Numbered from the stretch's first letter, positions 34,802-44,270 are shown. The stretch: DNA of 44,811 bases from Lachnospiraceae bacterium (GCA_028689715.1 JAQVCQ010000010.1:1-44811); one strand, 5' to 3'. Program-made: numbers and translations. The notes: generated by a model from the sequence alone, not told the origin.

Positions 34802-35797
34802 TTAATTCTCCTTAATGGTAAGAAGAAGCATTTCCAAAGTCAGGTCAAAATTTACGTTTGCGTTTAACCTGTTTTTTGCTTTTTCGAGAGCATCAATAAT
34901 GGTCTCGATTCCTTCGTACCCGCTTTTATCAGCTACTTTCTTAATATACTGTATTTCATCTTTAAAAATCAAGTGATTTGCATCATTTGTGGCTTTGAAT
35001 AACAGTACATCCCTGTACCAGACTGAAAGAATATCAAGATAATCGTTTACATCCATCTTGTACTCTGAAATTTTCTTAATTGCAGTGATCAGCTCCGAAA
35101 TTTCCATATCGCTTATGTTTTTAAGAAGAGTGATCGCTTCCTGCCTGATATTGTCAAATTCTTCGCTTGAAGCAAGTATTCTTGCCTTACCAATATTCCC
35201 TCTTGCAAATGCAACACATATTTCTGCTTTATAATCAGGAACTTCAAGTGTTTCTATTAAATACTTTCTGACCAGGTCATCCTTTACCGGCTTCATATTC
35301 AAAACAACACATCTGCTTAAAATAGTCGGAAGTAATGAATGGATATTTGTAGTCAGAATTAAAATGACCGCATAAGAAGGTGGTTCTTCTAATGTTTTCA
35401 GTAACGCATTTTGTGCCGCTACTGTCATTTTTTCCCCTTCATTCATAATATAGATCTTAAAACGACTGTTGTACGGCTTAATTGCAATATCTGCATTGAT
35501 CTGCTGGCGGATATCATCAACACCAATCGTATTTGGCTTCTCATGTGTTATCCTGATAATATCCGGCTGGTTATATCCCATAGCCTGTTTGCAGGAATGG
35601 CATTCATGGCACGGATTATTGTCATCATCTGGTTTTTCGCATTGTAATGCCATTGCAAAAGTGTGCGCGATAAATTCTTTTCCGGCACTTCTTTCACCAT
35701 TAATAATATAAGCATGGGAAATTTTATTTTCCCTTAGTACGTTTCCAAGATATTCTTTAATTGATTCCTGTCCTATAATGTCAGAAAATTTAGCCAT
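34802..35797 (-). CDS. holB: DNA polymerase III subunit delta'
   Basis: 331-residue clamp-loader subunit. AAA+ fold with a Walker-A-like INGERSAGKEF and the zinc-binding set CDDNNPCHECHSC (residues about 55-75). EGEKMTVAAQNALLKTLEEPP is the Walker B/sensor segment, with SRC at the end of ILSRCVVL. ATG at 35797 follows GGAGG; the ORF start at 35809 is an alternative. It sits four bases before ricT and 17 bp after yaaR. Confidence 0.93.
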   Translation of the reverse strand: MAKFSDIIGQESIKEYLGNVLRENKISHAYIINGERSAGKEFIAHTFAMALQCEKPDDDNNPCHECHSCKQAMGYNQPDIIRITHEKPNTIGVDDIRQQINADIAIKPYNSRFKIYIMNEGEKMTVAAQNALLKTLEEPPSYAVILILTTNIHSLLPTILSRCVVLNMKPVKDDLVRKYLIETLEVPDYKAEICVAFARGNIGKARILASSEEFDNIRQEAITLLKNISDMEISELITAIKKISEYKMDVNDYLDILSVWYRDVLLFKATNDANHLIFKDEIQYIKKVADKSGYEGIETIIDALEKAKNRLNANVNFDLTLEMLLLTIKEN

Positions 35798-35814
35798 TAC
35801 ATCCTCCATGATAC

Positions 35815-36255
35815 TTATGTAAATATATCGAGTAACAAACCTCTGATCTCACCAATTTTATTTAAAATTGAAATATGATCCTTCTCTTCTTTCACAAGTT
35901 CCTGTGCCAGTTCATCCAGATTCTGGTCAATCAGTCTGATAATTCCATAAACCCTGTGCCGTCCACGTCTGTCCAAAAAATTTTCTCTTGTAAATTCGTG
36001 AGAACGATTTATGATCTCATTCATAAATTCTTTTATGAGACCTCTGTACTTCTTCATATCCTTTACGTCCATACGCTTGGATAATTTATTACCCTGCATC
36101 GTAATATCTTCCATGAGTGTGTTCAGACGCAATTGAAGATCCTGCTCAGCAATATTACTTGCCAGCATAAACTTAAAATTACCATCTGCCTGATTTACCT
36201 GCTGTGTCTGCTCTGCAGGTACGGGTGGTTGAATTTGATTCACTTTAATATCCAC
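35815..36255 (-). CDS. YaaR family (DUF327) protein
   Basis: 146-residue, mostly helical protein. [20 protein letters not shown] and [28 protein letters not shown] match YaaR, a conserved Firmicutes protein of unknown function encoded between tmk and holB in B. subtilis. The start is GTG at 36255 with a strong GGGAGGTGA upstream. Coiled-coil character is likely at residues 100-145. Confidence 0.85.
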   Translation of the reverse strand: MDIKVNQIQPPVPAEQTQQVNQADGNFKFMLASNIAEQDLQLRLNTLMEDITMQGNKLSKRMDVKDMKKYRGLIKEFMNEIINRSHEFTRENFLDRRGRHRVYGIIRLIDQNLDELAQELVKEEKDHISILNKIGEIRGLLLDIFT

Positions 36256-36279
36256 ACACTCACCTCCCTATCGATGTAT

Positions 36280-36870
36280 CTATTCTAAATCTCTGCTTAT
36301 GTATTCTTTGATCTCTCTCATACAGCGATTCAGGTCATCATTATAAAACGATCTGGTAATTCCTGCGTGATCGATCTTTTCCGTGCTGAAGTCGGAAGCA
36401 TCTGCCAGAAACCTTCTGCAGAGTTCCTGATACTTTGGATTCTCCTGGCATTTTTCTCTGTCGAGTGCGCGCTGTAATCTGATTCCATCGTCCAGTTCAA
36501 TCAGGATTGGGATGACCTTATCTTTTCCAAAATAATCTCTTAGTGACAGGTAAGACTCCAATGTTCCAATCATAATATAATCAGAACTCGTAAAATCGAT
36601 CTGATGGTCTGCAAGTGTGAAATACATCCAGTTTCCATGACAGGTATGATATGATCTCAGTTCGATCAGGGTACCGTCTTTTTCTGCTCTTTTTACAACA
36701 TTTTCATCAACAAAGTAATATTCTACTCCGTTTTCCTCCCCATCTCTGATGGGTCTTGTTGTGTAGGATACAATTGTTTTTAAATTCAAGTCCTGATCTT
36801 CTAGTAATTTTTTAAATATCGTATCTTTTCCGGACGAACTTTTCCCTATAATATAAAATATTTTGCCCAT
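36280..36870 (-). CDS. Guanylate kinase-like protein
   Basis: 196-residue P-loop kinase. Walker A is Gly9-KSSSG-Lys15-Asp-Thr17, and the guanylate-kinase signature SYTTRPIRDGEENGVEYYFVDE follows. The segment that in Gmk reads ENxxYxGxxYGT is here RSYHTCHGNWMYFT, and the lid RALDREKCQENPKYQELCRRFLAD is shortened. So the fold is sure but the acceptor could differ from GMP. It occupies the place held by thymidylate kinase (tmk) in the B. subtilis yaaO-tmk-yaaQ-yaaR-holB region. ATG at 36870 has TAGGGA upstream. A true gmk is expected elsewhere in the genome. Confidence 0.8.
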   Translation of the reverse strand: MGKIFYIIGKSSSGKDTIFKKLLEDQDLNLKTIVSYTTRPIRDGEENGVEYYFVDENVVKRAEKDGTLIELRSYHTCHGNWMYFTLADHQIDFTSSDYIMIGTLESYLSLRDYFGKDKVIPILIELDDGIRLQRALDREKCQENPKYQELCRRFLADASDFSTEKIDHAGITRSFYNDDLNRCMREIKEYISRDLE

Positions 36871-36884
36871 TTTTCCCTACCGGT

Positions 36885-38294
36885 TTATACTTCGATTACG
36901 CGTATCATATTTGTCTTACCAGATACACCGAGTGGCATTCCGGCGGTCAGAACAACAACATCGCCCTTTTTCAAAAGCCCTTTTTCTATAGAAATTGCAA
37001 TTGCAGCATCAAACAACTCCTCTGCAGTGTTTTTTCTGCCGATCAATACAGGTTTAACGCCCCACATCAGATTCAGCTGTCTGCACACATCTTTTGTGAT
37101 CGCACAGCCAATGATCGGGCAGTTCGGTTTATATCTGGAAACCATTCCTGCTGTAAATCCAGACATTGTAATGGATATAATTGCTGCTGCATTCAGCTCT
37201 ATTGCTGTATTACAACATGCATGAGAAATAGCCGTTGTAATATCTTCACCTGCTATTTCAGTTTTTTTCATTCTGCTTACATAGTCAATATCATCTTCTG
37301 CTCTTACGGCGATCTTCACCATAGTCTTAACTGCCTCGACCGGATAGAGACCTGCTGCACTTTCACCAGATAGCATAATTGCAGTTGTACCATCATAAAT
37401 TGCATTGGCAACATCTGTTGTTTCTGCTCTTGTAGGTCTTGGATTCTTAATCATAGAATCAAGCATCTGTGTTGCTGTAATAACATATTTTCCTTTCATT
37501 ACAGCCTTTTTGATCAGAGATTTTTGTAAAACAGGAACTTCCTCCATTGGAATTTCTACACCCATATCTCCTCTTGCGACCATAATTCCATCACTTGCGT
37601 CAAGAATTTCTTCCACATTCTCAATGCCCTGCAAATTTTCAATTTTAGCAATGATCTTAATATGACTTCCATATGCATTGGCCAGACTTTTGATCTGCAT
37701 AATATCCTCACGGCTTCTTGCAAAAGAAGCTGCTATAAAATCAAATCCCGTCTGGATACCAAAAATAATATCTGCTTCATCGGTCTCACTGATGTAAGGC
37801 ATAGATAAAATAACACCAGGAACGTTGACTCCTTTATGATTTGAAATTGGACCACCATTTAATACTTCACATATGATATCCGTATCTGTAATTTCAGTGA
37901 TCATAAGTTCGATCAATCCATCATCCAGAAGAATCGTCTTGCCAACTTTTACATCATGGATCAGATTTTTATAAGTAATGGATACCACTTCATTATTTCC
38001 AAGAATATCCTTGGTCGTCAAAATAAATTTCTGCCCTTTGATCAGTTCCGTTTTATATCCCTCAATATCACACAAACGTATTTCAGGCCCTTTTGTATCA
38101 AGCATGGTCGCTATTGGAAGACCCAGTTCATCTGCTATGCTTCTTACTCTGTCGTACTTTATTTTATGTTCTTCATGTGTACCATGGGACATATTAAAGC
38201 GTGCAACATCCATCCCTGCAAGCATCAATTCTCTTAATTTATCTTCACTTTCTGAAGAAGGTCCTATTGTACATATAATTTTAGTTTTTCTCAA
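36885..38294 (-). CDS. pyk: Pyruvate kinase
   Basis: 469-residue glycolytic enzyme that makes pyruvate and ATP from phosphoenolpyruvate and ADP. It has KIICTIGPSS, DVARFNMSHGTHEEH, MLDTKGPEIR, IIAKIENLQGIENVEEIL, MVARGDMGVEIP and TATQMLDSMIKNPRPTRAE, and ends after the allosteric C-domain without the extra PEP-utiliser domain found in Bacillus enzymes. The start is TTG at 38294 after AAAGGAAT. It stands between the decarboxylase and the kinase-like gene, 134 bp after the former, so it probably has its own promoter. Confidence 0.96.
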   Translation of the reverse strand: MRKTKIICTIGPSSESEDKLRELMLAGMDVARFNMSHGTHEEHKIKYDRVRSIADELGLPIATMLDTKGPEIRLCDIEGYKTELIKGQKFILTTKDILGNNEVVSITYKNLIHDVKVGKTILLDDGLIELMITEITDTDIICEVLNGGPISNHKGVNVPGVILSMPYISETDEADIIFGIQTGFDFIAASFARSREDIMQIKSLANAYGSHIKIIAKIENLQGIENVEEILDASDGIMVARGDMGVEIPMEEVPVLQKSLIKKAVMKGKYVITATQMLDSMIKNPRPTRAETTDVANAIYDGTTAIMLSGESAAGLYPVEAVKTMVKIAVRAEDDIDYVSRMKKTEIAGEDITTAISHACCNTAIELNAAAIISITMSGFTAGMVSRYKPNCPIIGCAITKDVCRQLNLMWGVKPVLIGRKNTAEELFDAAIAISIEKGLLKKGDVVVLTAGMPLGVSGKTNMIRVIEV

Positions 38295-38428
38295 TTTTTT
38301 ATTCCTTTCTATACTAATACATGAATCAAATACTGCTTATCATTATTATTTCTATTATTGCATAATTACGTGTAAAATCAAATGAAAAATTATAAAATGA
38401 TACACCTGGATTCGTTCTTTTCAATCGA

Positions 38429-39868
38429 TCATACATCATTTTGGAGAACATCAATTAATTTTTCTTTTTCTCCGCTTATCCCTCGAACATTGAGACCTGT
38501 TTCCATATATCGTTCAATCAGTAATAATAACTTCTCATCGATCATTTCTCCCGGAACGAGGATTGGAGAACCGGGTGGATAAAGATATACATAATCTGCA
38601 GCAATTCTGCCTGTAGCATCCTGAATTTTTACTTTTTCCTTATTAAAACCGTCTGTCTCGCCCGGTGAGAATATTTTGTTTCGTTCGATAAAAAAAATGT
38701 TGGTATCTGTAACAGGATCAAGTAGGGACTTTCTTTTTTGTTCAGTAAACTTATGATCCAGGTCAAGAAGTGCTCTGATCAGTCTGCTAAACCCTTCCTC
38801 TGTATCCATAATACCTGAAATTGCTGTGACATGATACATCCCAGCCATTTCCATCTGAATATGATATTGACTGGATAATATTTGAAGCAGTTCTTTACCG
38901 GAAATCTGATTCTGCTTGGAATATATCACAATTCTGCTTGGATCCAAATCAAAAAAATCCGCTCGATCACAGCCTCTGAATACTTCAAAGAATTTTAATT
39001 CTTTTGCTTTCAGGTAAAATTTTTCTAAATTAGCAGAAAGGTCTTCAAACAGTTTTTCACCATTATCCTGTACATAACCGATTGCTTCATCAATTCCTGC
39101 AATAAGAAGATAGGAAGGGCTGCTGGATTGATAGATGCCAAGAAATTTTTTTATTTTGTCGCGATCGATCAAAGATCCTTTTACATGCAATAAAGCAGTC
39201 TGAGTAGGTGAAGGCATTGTTTTATGAAGACTCTGTATTACAAGATCCGCCCCCAGCTGTATGGCACTTTGCGGAAATCTTTTATCCAGCCCAAAATGTG
39301 CTCCATGTGCTTCATCCACAATTAAAGGTATTTTATAACGATGTGCAACTTCTGCAATTTCTTTTATATCTGAAATGACACCTTCATAGGTCGGTGAAGT
39401 AATAAATACTGCTTTGCACTCTGGGTATTGTAATAACTTATGTTCGACCTCTTTTGGTGTCACACTTCCCCAAATATGGACTCTGTCTGAATACTCTGGA
39501 TAAATGTATACAGGATCAGCATTTCTTAAATACACCGCATGATATGCCGATTTATGAGAATTCCTTCCAATCAGAATCTTCTGATGTTCCATTACTACTG
39601 CTGATATGCCGGCAAGAATACCTGCTGTACTTCCATTAACAAGAAAAAAGGTCTCGTCCGCTTGATAAAGCGCTGAGGCCTTTCTCATAGAATCCAGAAT
39701 CATTCCTTCCGGATCATGTAAATCATCAAAGCCATCTATTTCTGTAATATCCAGACCATAAAAATCACTTAATGGACTAGTGGGAAAATTTCTTTTATGT
39801 CCAGGCATATGAAATGGATACATATCTGACTTATTGTACTGATTCAGTTTGTTTATGATCTCACCCAT
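38429..39868 (-). CDS. Orn/Lys/Arg decarboxylase family protein (SpeA/YaaO type)
   Basis: 479-residue PLP enzyme. FHMPGHKRN marks the N-terminus, LVNGSTAGILA and the substrate segment follow, DEAHGAHFG contains the PLP-aspartate, and QSLHKTMPSPTQTA contains the Schiff-base Lys. The C-terminal domain has YPPGSPILVPGE. Length matches the short Gram-positive arginine or lysine decarboxylases used in polyamine synthesis; the amino acid cannot be chosen by eye. It overlaps the HD gene by eight bases and occupies the yaaO position of the B. subtilis cluster. Confidence 0.92.
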   Translation of the reverse strand: MGEIINKLNQYNKSDMYPFHMPGHKRNFPTSPLSDFYGLDITEIDGFDDLHDPEGMILDSMRKASALYQADETFFLVNGSTAGILAGISAVVMEHQKILIGRNSHKSAYHAVYLRNADPVYIYPEYSDRVHIWGSVTPKEVEHKLLQYPECKAVFITSPTYEGVISDIKEIAEVAHRYKIPLIVDEAHGAHFGLDKRFPQSAIQLGADLVIQSLHKTMPSPTQTALLHVKGSLIDRDKIKKFLGIYQSSSPSYLLIAGIDEAIGYVQDNGEKLFEDLSANLEKFYLKAKELKFFEVFRGCDRADFFDLDPSRIVIYSKQNQISGKELLQILSSQYHIQMEMAGMYHVTAISGIMDTEEGFSRLIRALLDLDHKFTEQKRKSLLDPVTDTNIFFIERNKIFSPGETDGFNKEKVKIQDATGRIAADYVYLYPPGSPILVPGEMIDEKLLLLIERYMETGLNVRGISGEKEKLIDVLQNDV

Positions 39869-40382
39869 TGATTGTCACGCCCTGTGCATATTTTCTATTA
39901 TGAATCCTGACTGTTTCCAAAAGAGAGCAGTATTTATCAGCCATTGTTACGATCCATGCTTCACGACACAATGGTGGTACGACAGTAAGCGGCCACATAT
40001 GTTTTCTAATAATATCCTTTTCACGGCTTGTCAGATGATATTCCTTCTCTGCATTTTTCAGAGCGATTCCTGGATGATAGAACCCATGCAACTTTCCGTG
40101 ATGTTGTTTGTGCCAGTCATATAAGAAATAATCATGCAAAAGTGCACCTCTTATTAGCTCTTTTTCAGTTGCACCAAGCTTAAAATACCGATTGATCGCT
40201 ATACTATATCTGGCAACATTTAAACTATGATGATATACCGACATTGATCCATGCTGCATATGCTCGATTGTCTGTTTAAAATTTTCCGACTCAAGTATCT
40301 GTCTTCCGTATTCTAATAATGCTGCGTCCTTTTCTCCAAGCTTATCATCCTGAATAGTACGGAACTTTACTAATTCACCCAT
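39861..40382 (-). CDS. HD domain phosphohydrolase
   Basis: 173-residue cytoplasmic protein with an HD hydrolase domain. His51-His52 are in VYHHSLNVARYS and the metal pair is His83-Asp84 in GALLHDYFLYDWH. A further HPGIAL and VTMADK complete the HD residues. Such proteins hydrolyse nucleotides or phosphoesters; the substrate is not known. Start ATG at 40382 follows GGAGG. It is 31 bp after the L,D-transpeptidase gene and overlaps the decarboxylase start. Confidence 0.88.
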   Translation of the reverse strand: MGELVKFRTIQDDKLGEKDAALLEYGRQILESENFKQTIEHMQHGSMSVYHHSLNVARYSIAINRYFKLGATEKELIRGALLHDYFLYDWHKQHHGKLHGFYHPGIALKNAEKEYHLTSREKDIIRKHMWPLTVVPPLCREAWIVTMADKYCSLLETVRIHNRKYAQGVTING

Positions 40383-40413
40383 ACTCTTACCTCCGAACTA
40401 TCTAAACAATATA

Positions 40414-41793
40414 TTAGTAATAACATACCACTGGCATTCCCTGTTCTGTTAATGAATAAAGCTCTTCTGCTTTGTCTTTTGGAAGATTCAGACAGCCATG
40501 GGATCCATGATTTATATAAATATCTCCTCCAAATGACTTTCTCCAGACTGCATCATGCAGTCCGATGTTTCCATTAAATGGGATCCAGTAATTTACAGGT
40601 GTTTCATAATCTTCACCTCTTAAGGTGGCATTTCTGGCTTTGTATGTAATACCAAATACACCAGGTGGTGTCGCAAATCCTTTTACCATATTCCCGGAAA
40701 CTAAATCTGTTTCTAAAATCAACTCACCATTTTGATAGAAATATAAATGTTGATTTCCTAAATCAGCCTCAACATAAGTTGAACCTATGTCGTTCTCTGC
40801 TCTTGTGTATCCTCTGACAGAATAAATAGGTTCTCTGGATAGTACATCACCATTTTCTATGTTGGACATAAGCATTTGGAACTCAGCTTCCTGGTCAATC
40901 AGCCACCCATACCCACCACTGGGTAATTTGATCGTATTTCCTGATGTTGTCTTAAATTCTCTATTCTTACCATATGTATTATATTTTTTTGAAAATTCCT
41001 TAACATATCCTTTGATCTGCTCTTCATCCAGAAAAACATGACCATTCTCATTTTTTATCCATTTATGAATGACAGAATGATTCAGTACCTCTTTTAATTC
41101 AGATAGTTCATAAGTGATTGAAGTTCCTACATATTGGTTCATCCGTTTTACTGAATTTTGCAGAGACTCATCCTCTAAATATATTTTCGGAGAAATATAG
41201 GCATTGGATTCCTCTAGTGAACTTTCCAAAAAAAGTCCATAAACAGCCTGTGATATACTTTGAAGTACTTTTTCCTGATCAAGCAAAGTTCCTTCACTTT
41301 CTTCTATAATTCTGTATTGTCCCTGCTCTTCATCATAATCAGAAATTCTTGCATCCTGGGGCATTATAATATTTTCTTTTTGATTAAATGATAGATCTTC
41401 AATTTTCTCAATAAGAAGCTCCTGATCAAAATTGACTAAATGATCCGCATTGTAATGCGATGAGCGAAAAACTGAAATCGGCCACAATAATGGATTTTGC
41501 TCTTTTAAAAACTGACCAATCTGATCATCCGGTTCATATGTGATATTGATTTCTTTTCCTATAATTTTGTCACTAAGTCCACCACGGCCTTTGATATTCA
41601 ATTCATAATGTTCAATTGACTGTCTGATAGATTCATTGGTGTCTTTTAATGACATAAGACTAAAAGTTTCGTCATTTATATAAGTGTTAAAATAAAAATG
41701 ATTGATAAAAAAAAGAGAAGCAACGAAATAGATCAAAACAAAAACAAAAGAAATTACAGCAATCATCATTGTGGTATGATTTATTTTTTTCAA
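40414..41793 (-). CDS. L,D-transpeptidase with N-terminal membrane anchor
   Basis: 459-residue cell-wall enzyme. One N-terminal transmembrane helix (about 8-32) acts as a signal anchor. A long extracellular region of the PG_4 type (about 60-335) follows, and the C-terminal YkuD catalytic domain (about 337-459) has YVEADLGNQHLYFY and HGSHGCLN with catalytic Cys434. It forms L,D peptide cross-links or attaches molecules to peptidoglycan. The start is TTG at 41793, preceded by AAAGGA; no ATG with a better site lies near. Its promoter is at 41846-41873. Confidence 0.92.
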   Translation of the reverse strand: MKKINHTTMMIAVISFVFVLIYFVASLFFINHFYFNTYINDETFSLMSLKDTNESIRQSIEHYELNIKGRGGLSDKIIGKEINITYEPDDQIGQFLKEQNPLLWPISVFRSSHYNADHLVNFDQELLIEKIEDLSFNQKENIIMPQDARISDYDEEQGQYRIIEESEGTLLDQEKVLQSISQAVYGLFLESSLEESNAYISPKIYLEDESLQNSVKRMNQYVGTSITYELSELKEVLNHSVIHKWIKNENGHVFLDEEQIKGYVKEFSKKYNTYGKNREFKTTSGNTIKLPSGGYGWLIDQEAEFQMLMSNIENGDVLSREPIYSVRGYTRAENDIGSTYVEADLGNQHLYFYQNGELILETDLVSGNMVKGFATPPGVFGITYKARNATLRGEDYETPVNYWIPFNGNIGLHDAVWRKSFGGDIYINHGSHGCLNLPKDKAEELYSLTEQGMPVVCYY

Positions 41794-41845
41794 ACTTTAT
41801 ATCCTTTCGAAGTATACATTTCCCCCACGTCTACCCCGCGGCTAT

Positions 41846-41873
41846 ATTATAACATTTTTTATATGATAGTCAA
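41846..41873 (-). promoter_or_regulatory. Promoter of the L,D-transpeptidase gene
   Basis: Minus strand: -35 TTGACT (41873-41868), 16-bp spacer, -10 TATAAT (41851-41846), followed by an unusually GC-rich leader (CCGCGGGGTAGACGTGGGGG) in an AT-rich area. Confidence 0.7.
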
Positions 41874-41897
41874 ATATATCGCATCCAATTTATTCTG

Positions 41898-43127
41898 TTA
41901 CTCACCTGTATCAGACGATATTTCATATGGAATATTCTGCACTACGGTGCTTTGATTTTTGATCAGCATGTGTAAAATATAAATGCTTATGATCAGTAAC
42001 AGTGGGAATATCGTTGCATATCCCAAACCACTCTTTAAGCTTCCTGTTATGTTAGAAAAAATTCCGACAAATCCTGGTCCTGACGAACATCCAACATCAC
42101 CTGCTAATGCTAAAATTGCAAACATCGAAGTTCCACCCTGTGGGTAATGTTTTGCTGAAAGACTAAAAACACCTGGCCACATAATGCCGACAGAAAATCC
42201 ACACATAGCACATCCAGCCAATGCAAGTAATGGATTTGTTGCCAGGACAGCTATGAAATAACTGATTACACATAATACTGAACTCCCGGCAATCGTCTTC
42301 ATCAAATTCATTTTCGCACCATATATTCCATATATGGTTCTTGATATTCCCATTAAAACTGCAAATGCACAAGGACCAAGAAGATCACCCATATTCTTGC
42401 TGACACCAAGACCTGTTTCCGCAAATAATGATGCCCATTGTGACATTGCCTGCTCAGATGCACCTGCACAGATCATAAGCATAAAAAGCACCCAGAAAAC
42501 TCTTACTTTTACTATTTTTCTAAGTGGGACTCTTTCATGCTCCTCAACCAATATACATAACGGAACTTTTATAAATAAAAACACGTTCAGCAAAGGTATG
42601 ATAGCCCAGATCAAAGGTAAAATATTCCAATGATCCATGCCTGCTACATTAAAGAAAACTGTTGATAAAATCACAACCGAAACATGTCCCCAACAATAAA
42701 ATGAATGTAGCAGACTCATGGCAGAAGCTTTTTCATCACCAGGTAATGCTTCAACGATTGGACTGATCAGAACCTCAATTAAGCCGCCTCCTATTGCATT
42801 GATTCCCATTGCAACTAGTAAGGCAGCATAACTATTATGAAACAGAACAGGAAATACACCCAAACCAATAAGACCAATAAATGAAAATACGTGTGCTGCA
42901 ACAATCGCTTTTCTGTAACCAATTCGATCTACATACTTTGCAGCAATTAAATCTGTTAAAATCTGGATTCCAAAATTAAATGAAATCAAAATTCCTAACT
43001 GTTCTATTGATATTTCAAGTTCTTTATTAAAAATAATAAATAATAAAGGTGGCAAATTATTAATAATTGCCTGCGTTATATAACCGATGTAACTTGCATA
43101 CTTTGTGTGTCTATAAGTAAATTCCAT
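41898..43127 (-). CDS. MFS transporter
   Basis: 409-residue membrane protein with about twelve hydrophobic segments. The cytoplasmic loop motif AAKYVDRIGYRKAIV between TM2 and TM3 (residues about 62-76) is the MFS signature. GINAIGGGLIEVLISPIVEALP and GFSVGIMWPGVFSLSAKHYPQGG resemble the sugar porter FucP/NagP group, but the substrate is not decidable. ATG at 43127 has AGGGTGA upstream and a promoter at 43160-43188. No metabolic partner gene is adjacent. Confidence 0.9.
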   Translation of the reverse strand: MEFTYRHTKYASYIGYITQAIINNLPPLLFIIFNKELEISIEQLGILISFNFGIQILTDLIAAKYVDRIGYRKAIVAAHVFSFIGLIGLGVFPVLFHNSYAALLVAMGINAIGGGLIEVLISPIVEALPGDEKASAMSLLHSFYCWGHVSVVILSTVFFNVAGMDHWNILPLIWAIIPLLNVFLFIKVPLCILVEEHERVPLRKIVKVRVFWVLFMLMICAGASEQAMSQWASLFAETGLGVSKNMGDLLGPCAFAVLMGISRTIYGIYGAKMNLMKTIAGSSVLCVISYFIAVLATNPLLALAGCAMCGFSVGIMWPGVFSLSAKHYPQGGTSMFAILALAGDVGCSSGPGFVGIFSNITGSLKSGLGYATIFPLLLIISIYILHMLIKNQSTVVQNIPYEISSDTGE

Positions 43128-43159
43128 ATTTCACCCTGCCAATCCTAGTATTCATGGCA

Positions 43160-43188
43160 ATTTTAACATGGAATTTCTTTTATTTCAA
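43160..43188 (-). promoter_or_regulatory. Promoter of the MFS gene
   Basis: Minus strand: -35 TTGAAA (43188-43183), 17-bp spacer, -10 TAAAAT (43165-43160), about 35 bp before the start codon. Confidence 0.6.
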
Positions 43189-43219
43189 TGAACTGGAAAG
43201 AACAATTAAAAATCTTATC

Positions 43220-43831
43220 TTAATCCAAAATATTTCCGATCAGATCATTATCTTTTGTAAACTGTTTATTGCATTTAACCGTTAATAATATTTTTTTATT
43301 TGAATCTTTACAATTTAAAATTGTGCTGTCACTACAGACTTTGTCTATTGTGGTATCTAACATCACTAGAATATTCTTTGATTTTAAGTATATTTCTTCC
43401 CTATAGTATCTTGCTATTTTTTCAATTCTATACTGAAAAAGCTTAATCTTGCAGTAAAATTCATTCAATAACGTTTTTTTACTTTCCTTCATCCACTCGA
43501 TCTTGCCTTCAAGAATTGATAAGTACTGCTTTCTGGAAAGTTTTGCAGATGACTCGCTTCCATACTGTCCCAGATTGAGTTTTCTATTTAACATCATACT
43601 TTTATGATTTCCTTTTTTCTTAACCTTAAGGTAAAATTGTTCTCTTTTGCTGATGTCGTTTGAATTGAAATATATTTCATGTATTTCTTTATTATTTATA
43701 ATGATATCCTTTGGATTTTCAGCGATGATAATACCTTCTTTAACTTCTCTATATTGTTTTAAATCGATCATGATTGCTTCTTCCTGATAAAGTCTAATTC
43801 CTGTCATTTCCTGTAGTAATGTATCGTACAT
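43220..43831 (-). CDS. Hypothetical protein, possibly a divergent VTC/CYTH-type domain
   Basis: 203-residue cytoplasmic, lysine-rich protein with no signal peptide or membrane segment. The start at 43831 is supported by AAAGGAG seven bases upstream. The middle part (LSRKQYLSILEGKIEWMKESKKTLLNEFYCKIKL...RIEKIARYYREEIY...LVMLDTTI) recalls the VTC polyphosphate-polymerase domain, in which a similar order of LS-x-Q, EWM, Y-x-R and R-x-T-x-D segments occurs. However, the N-terminal beta strands are short and key basic residues are hard to place. It is distinctly AT-rich and stands alone between the tRNA cluster and the MFS gene. The function is unknown. Confidence 0.7.
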   Translation of the reverse strand: MYDTLLQEMTGIRLYQEEAIMIDLKQYREVKEGIIIAENPKDIIINNKEIHEIYFNSNDISKREQFYLKVKKKGNHKSMMLNRKLNLGQYGSESSAKLSRKQYLSILEGKIEWMKESKKTLLNEFYCKIKLFQYRIEKIARYYREEIYLKSKNILVMLDTTIDKVCSDSTILNCKDSNKKILLTVKCNKQFTKDNDLIGNILD

Positions 43832-43991
43832 ATTGTGACTCCTTTCAATTGATAAATATAGTTTAACTTGTAATTGTGTACATCAATTGAATAATCTGTG
43901 ATATTTTTATTGTAAATTTATAACTATTTTCTTAAGTCTTACTTTAAAAATTGATGCTTTTTCAATTTATACTATTTTAATTTTTAAACAC
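43832..43991. other. AT-rich intergenic gap
   Basis: About 160 bp between the hypothetical gene and the tRNA terminator. It contains no ORF or RNA gene that can be supported. A promoter for the hypothetical gene is probably here, but no box pair stands out. Confidence 0.4.
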
Positions 43992-44018
43992 AAAAAAAGA
44001 GTTCATTCAGAACTCTTT
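43992..44018 (-). terminator. Terminator of the rRNA-tRNA unit
   Basis: 9-bp stem AAAGAGTTC (43996-44004) with GAACTCTTT (44010-44018), followed by TTTTGTG on the minus strand. It lies just after tRNA-Lys. Confidence 0.85.
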
Positions 44019-44022
44019 AAAA

Positions 44023-44095
44023 TGAGGCATCGGGGATTCGAACCCCGGACAACTTGATTAAAAGTCAAGTGCTCTACCAACTGAGCTAATACCCC
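44023..44095 (-). tRNA. tRNA-Lys (anticodon TTT)
   Basis: Cloverleaf on the minus strand: 7-bp acceptor GGGGTAT/ATGCCTC, anticodon loop CTTTTAA, T loop TTCGAAT, discriminator A. The CCA end is not encoded. It is the last tRNA before the terminator. Confidence 0.95.
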
Positions 44096-44117
44096 AGATA
44101 TTATTTTGTAATCAAAA

Positions 44118-44190
<73 letters not shown>

Positions 44191-44196
44191 ATTGAG

Positions 44197-44270
44197 TAGC
44201 GGGGACAGGATTTGAACCTATGACCTTCGGGTTATGAGCCCGACGAGCTTCCAGACTGCTCCACCCCGCG
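44197..44270 (-). tRNA. Initiator tRNA-fMet (anticodon CAT)
   Basis: Anticodon loop CTCATAA in a stem with three consecutive G-C pairs (GGG/CCC), the initiator mark. Acceptor CGCGGGG/CCCCGCT leaves an unpaired C1-T72 end, another initiator trait. Discriminator A, no encoded CCA. Confidence 0.93.
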
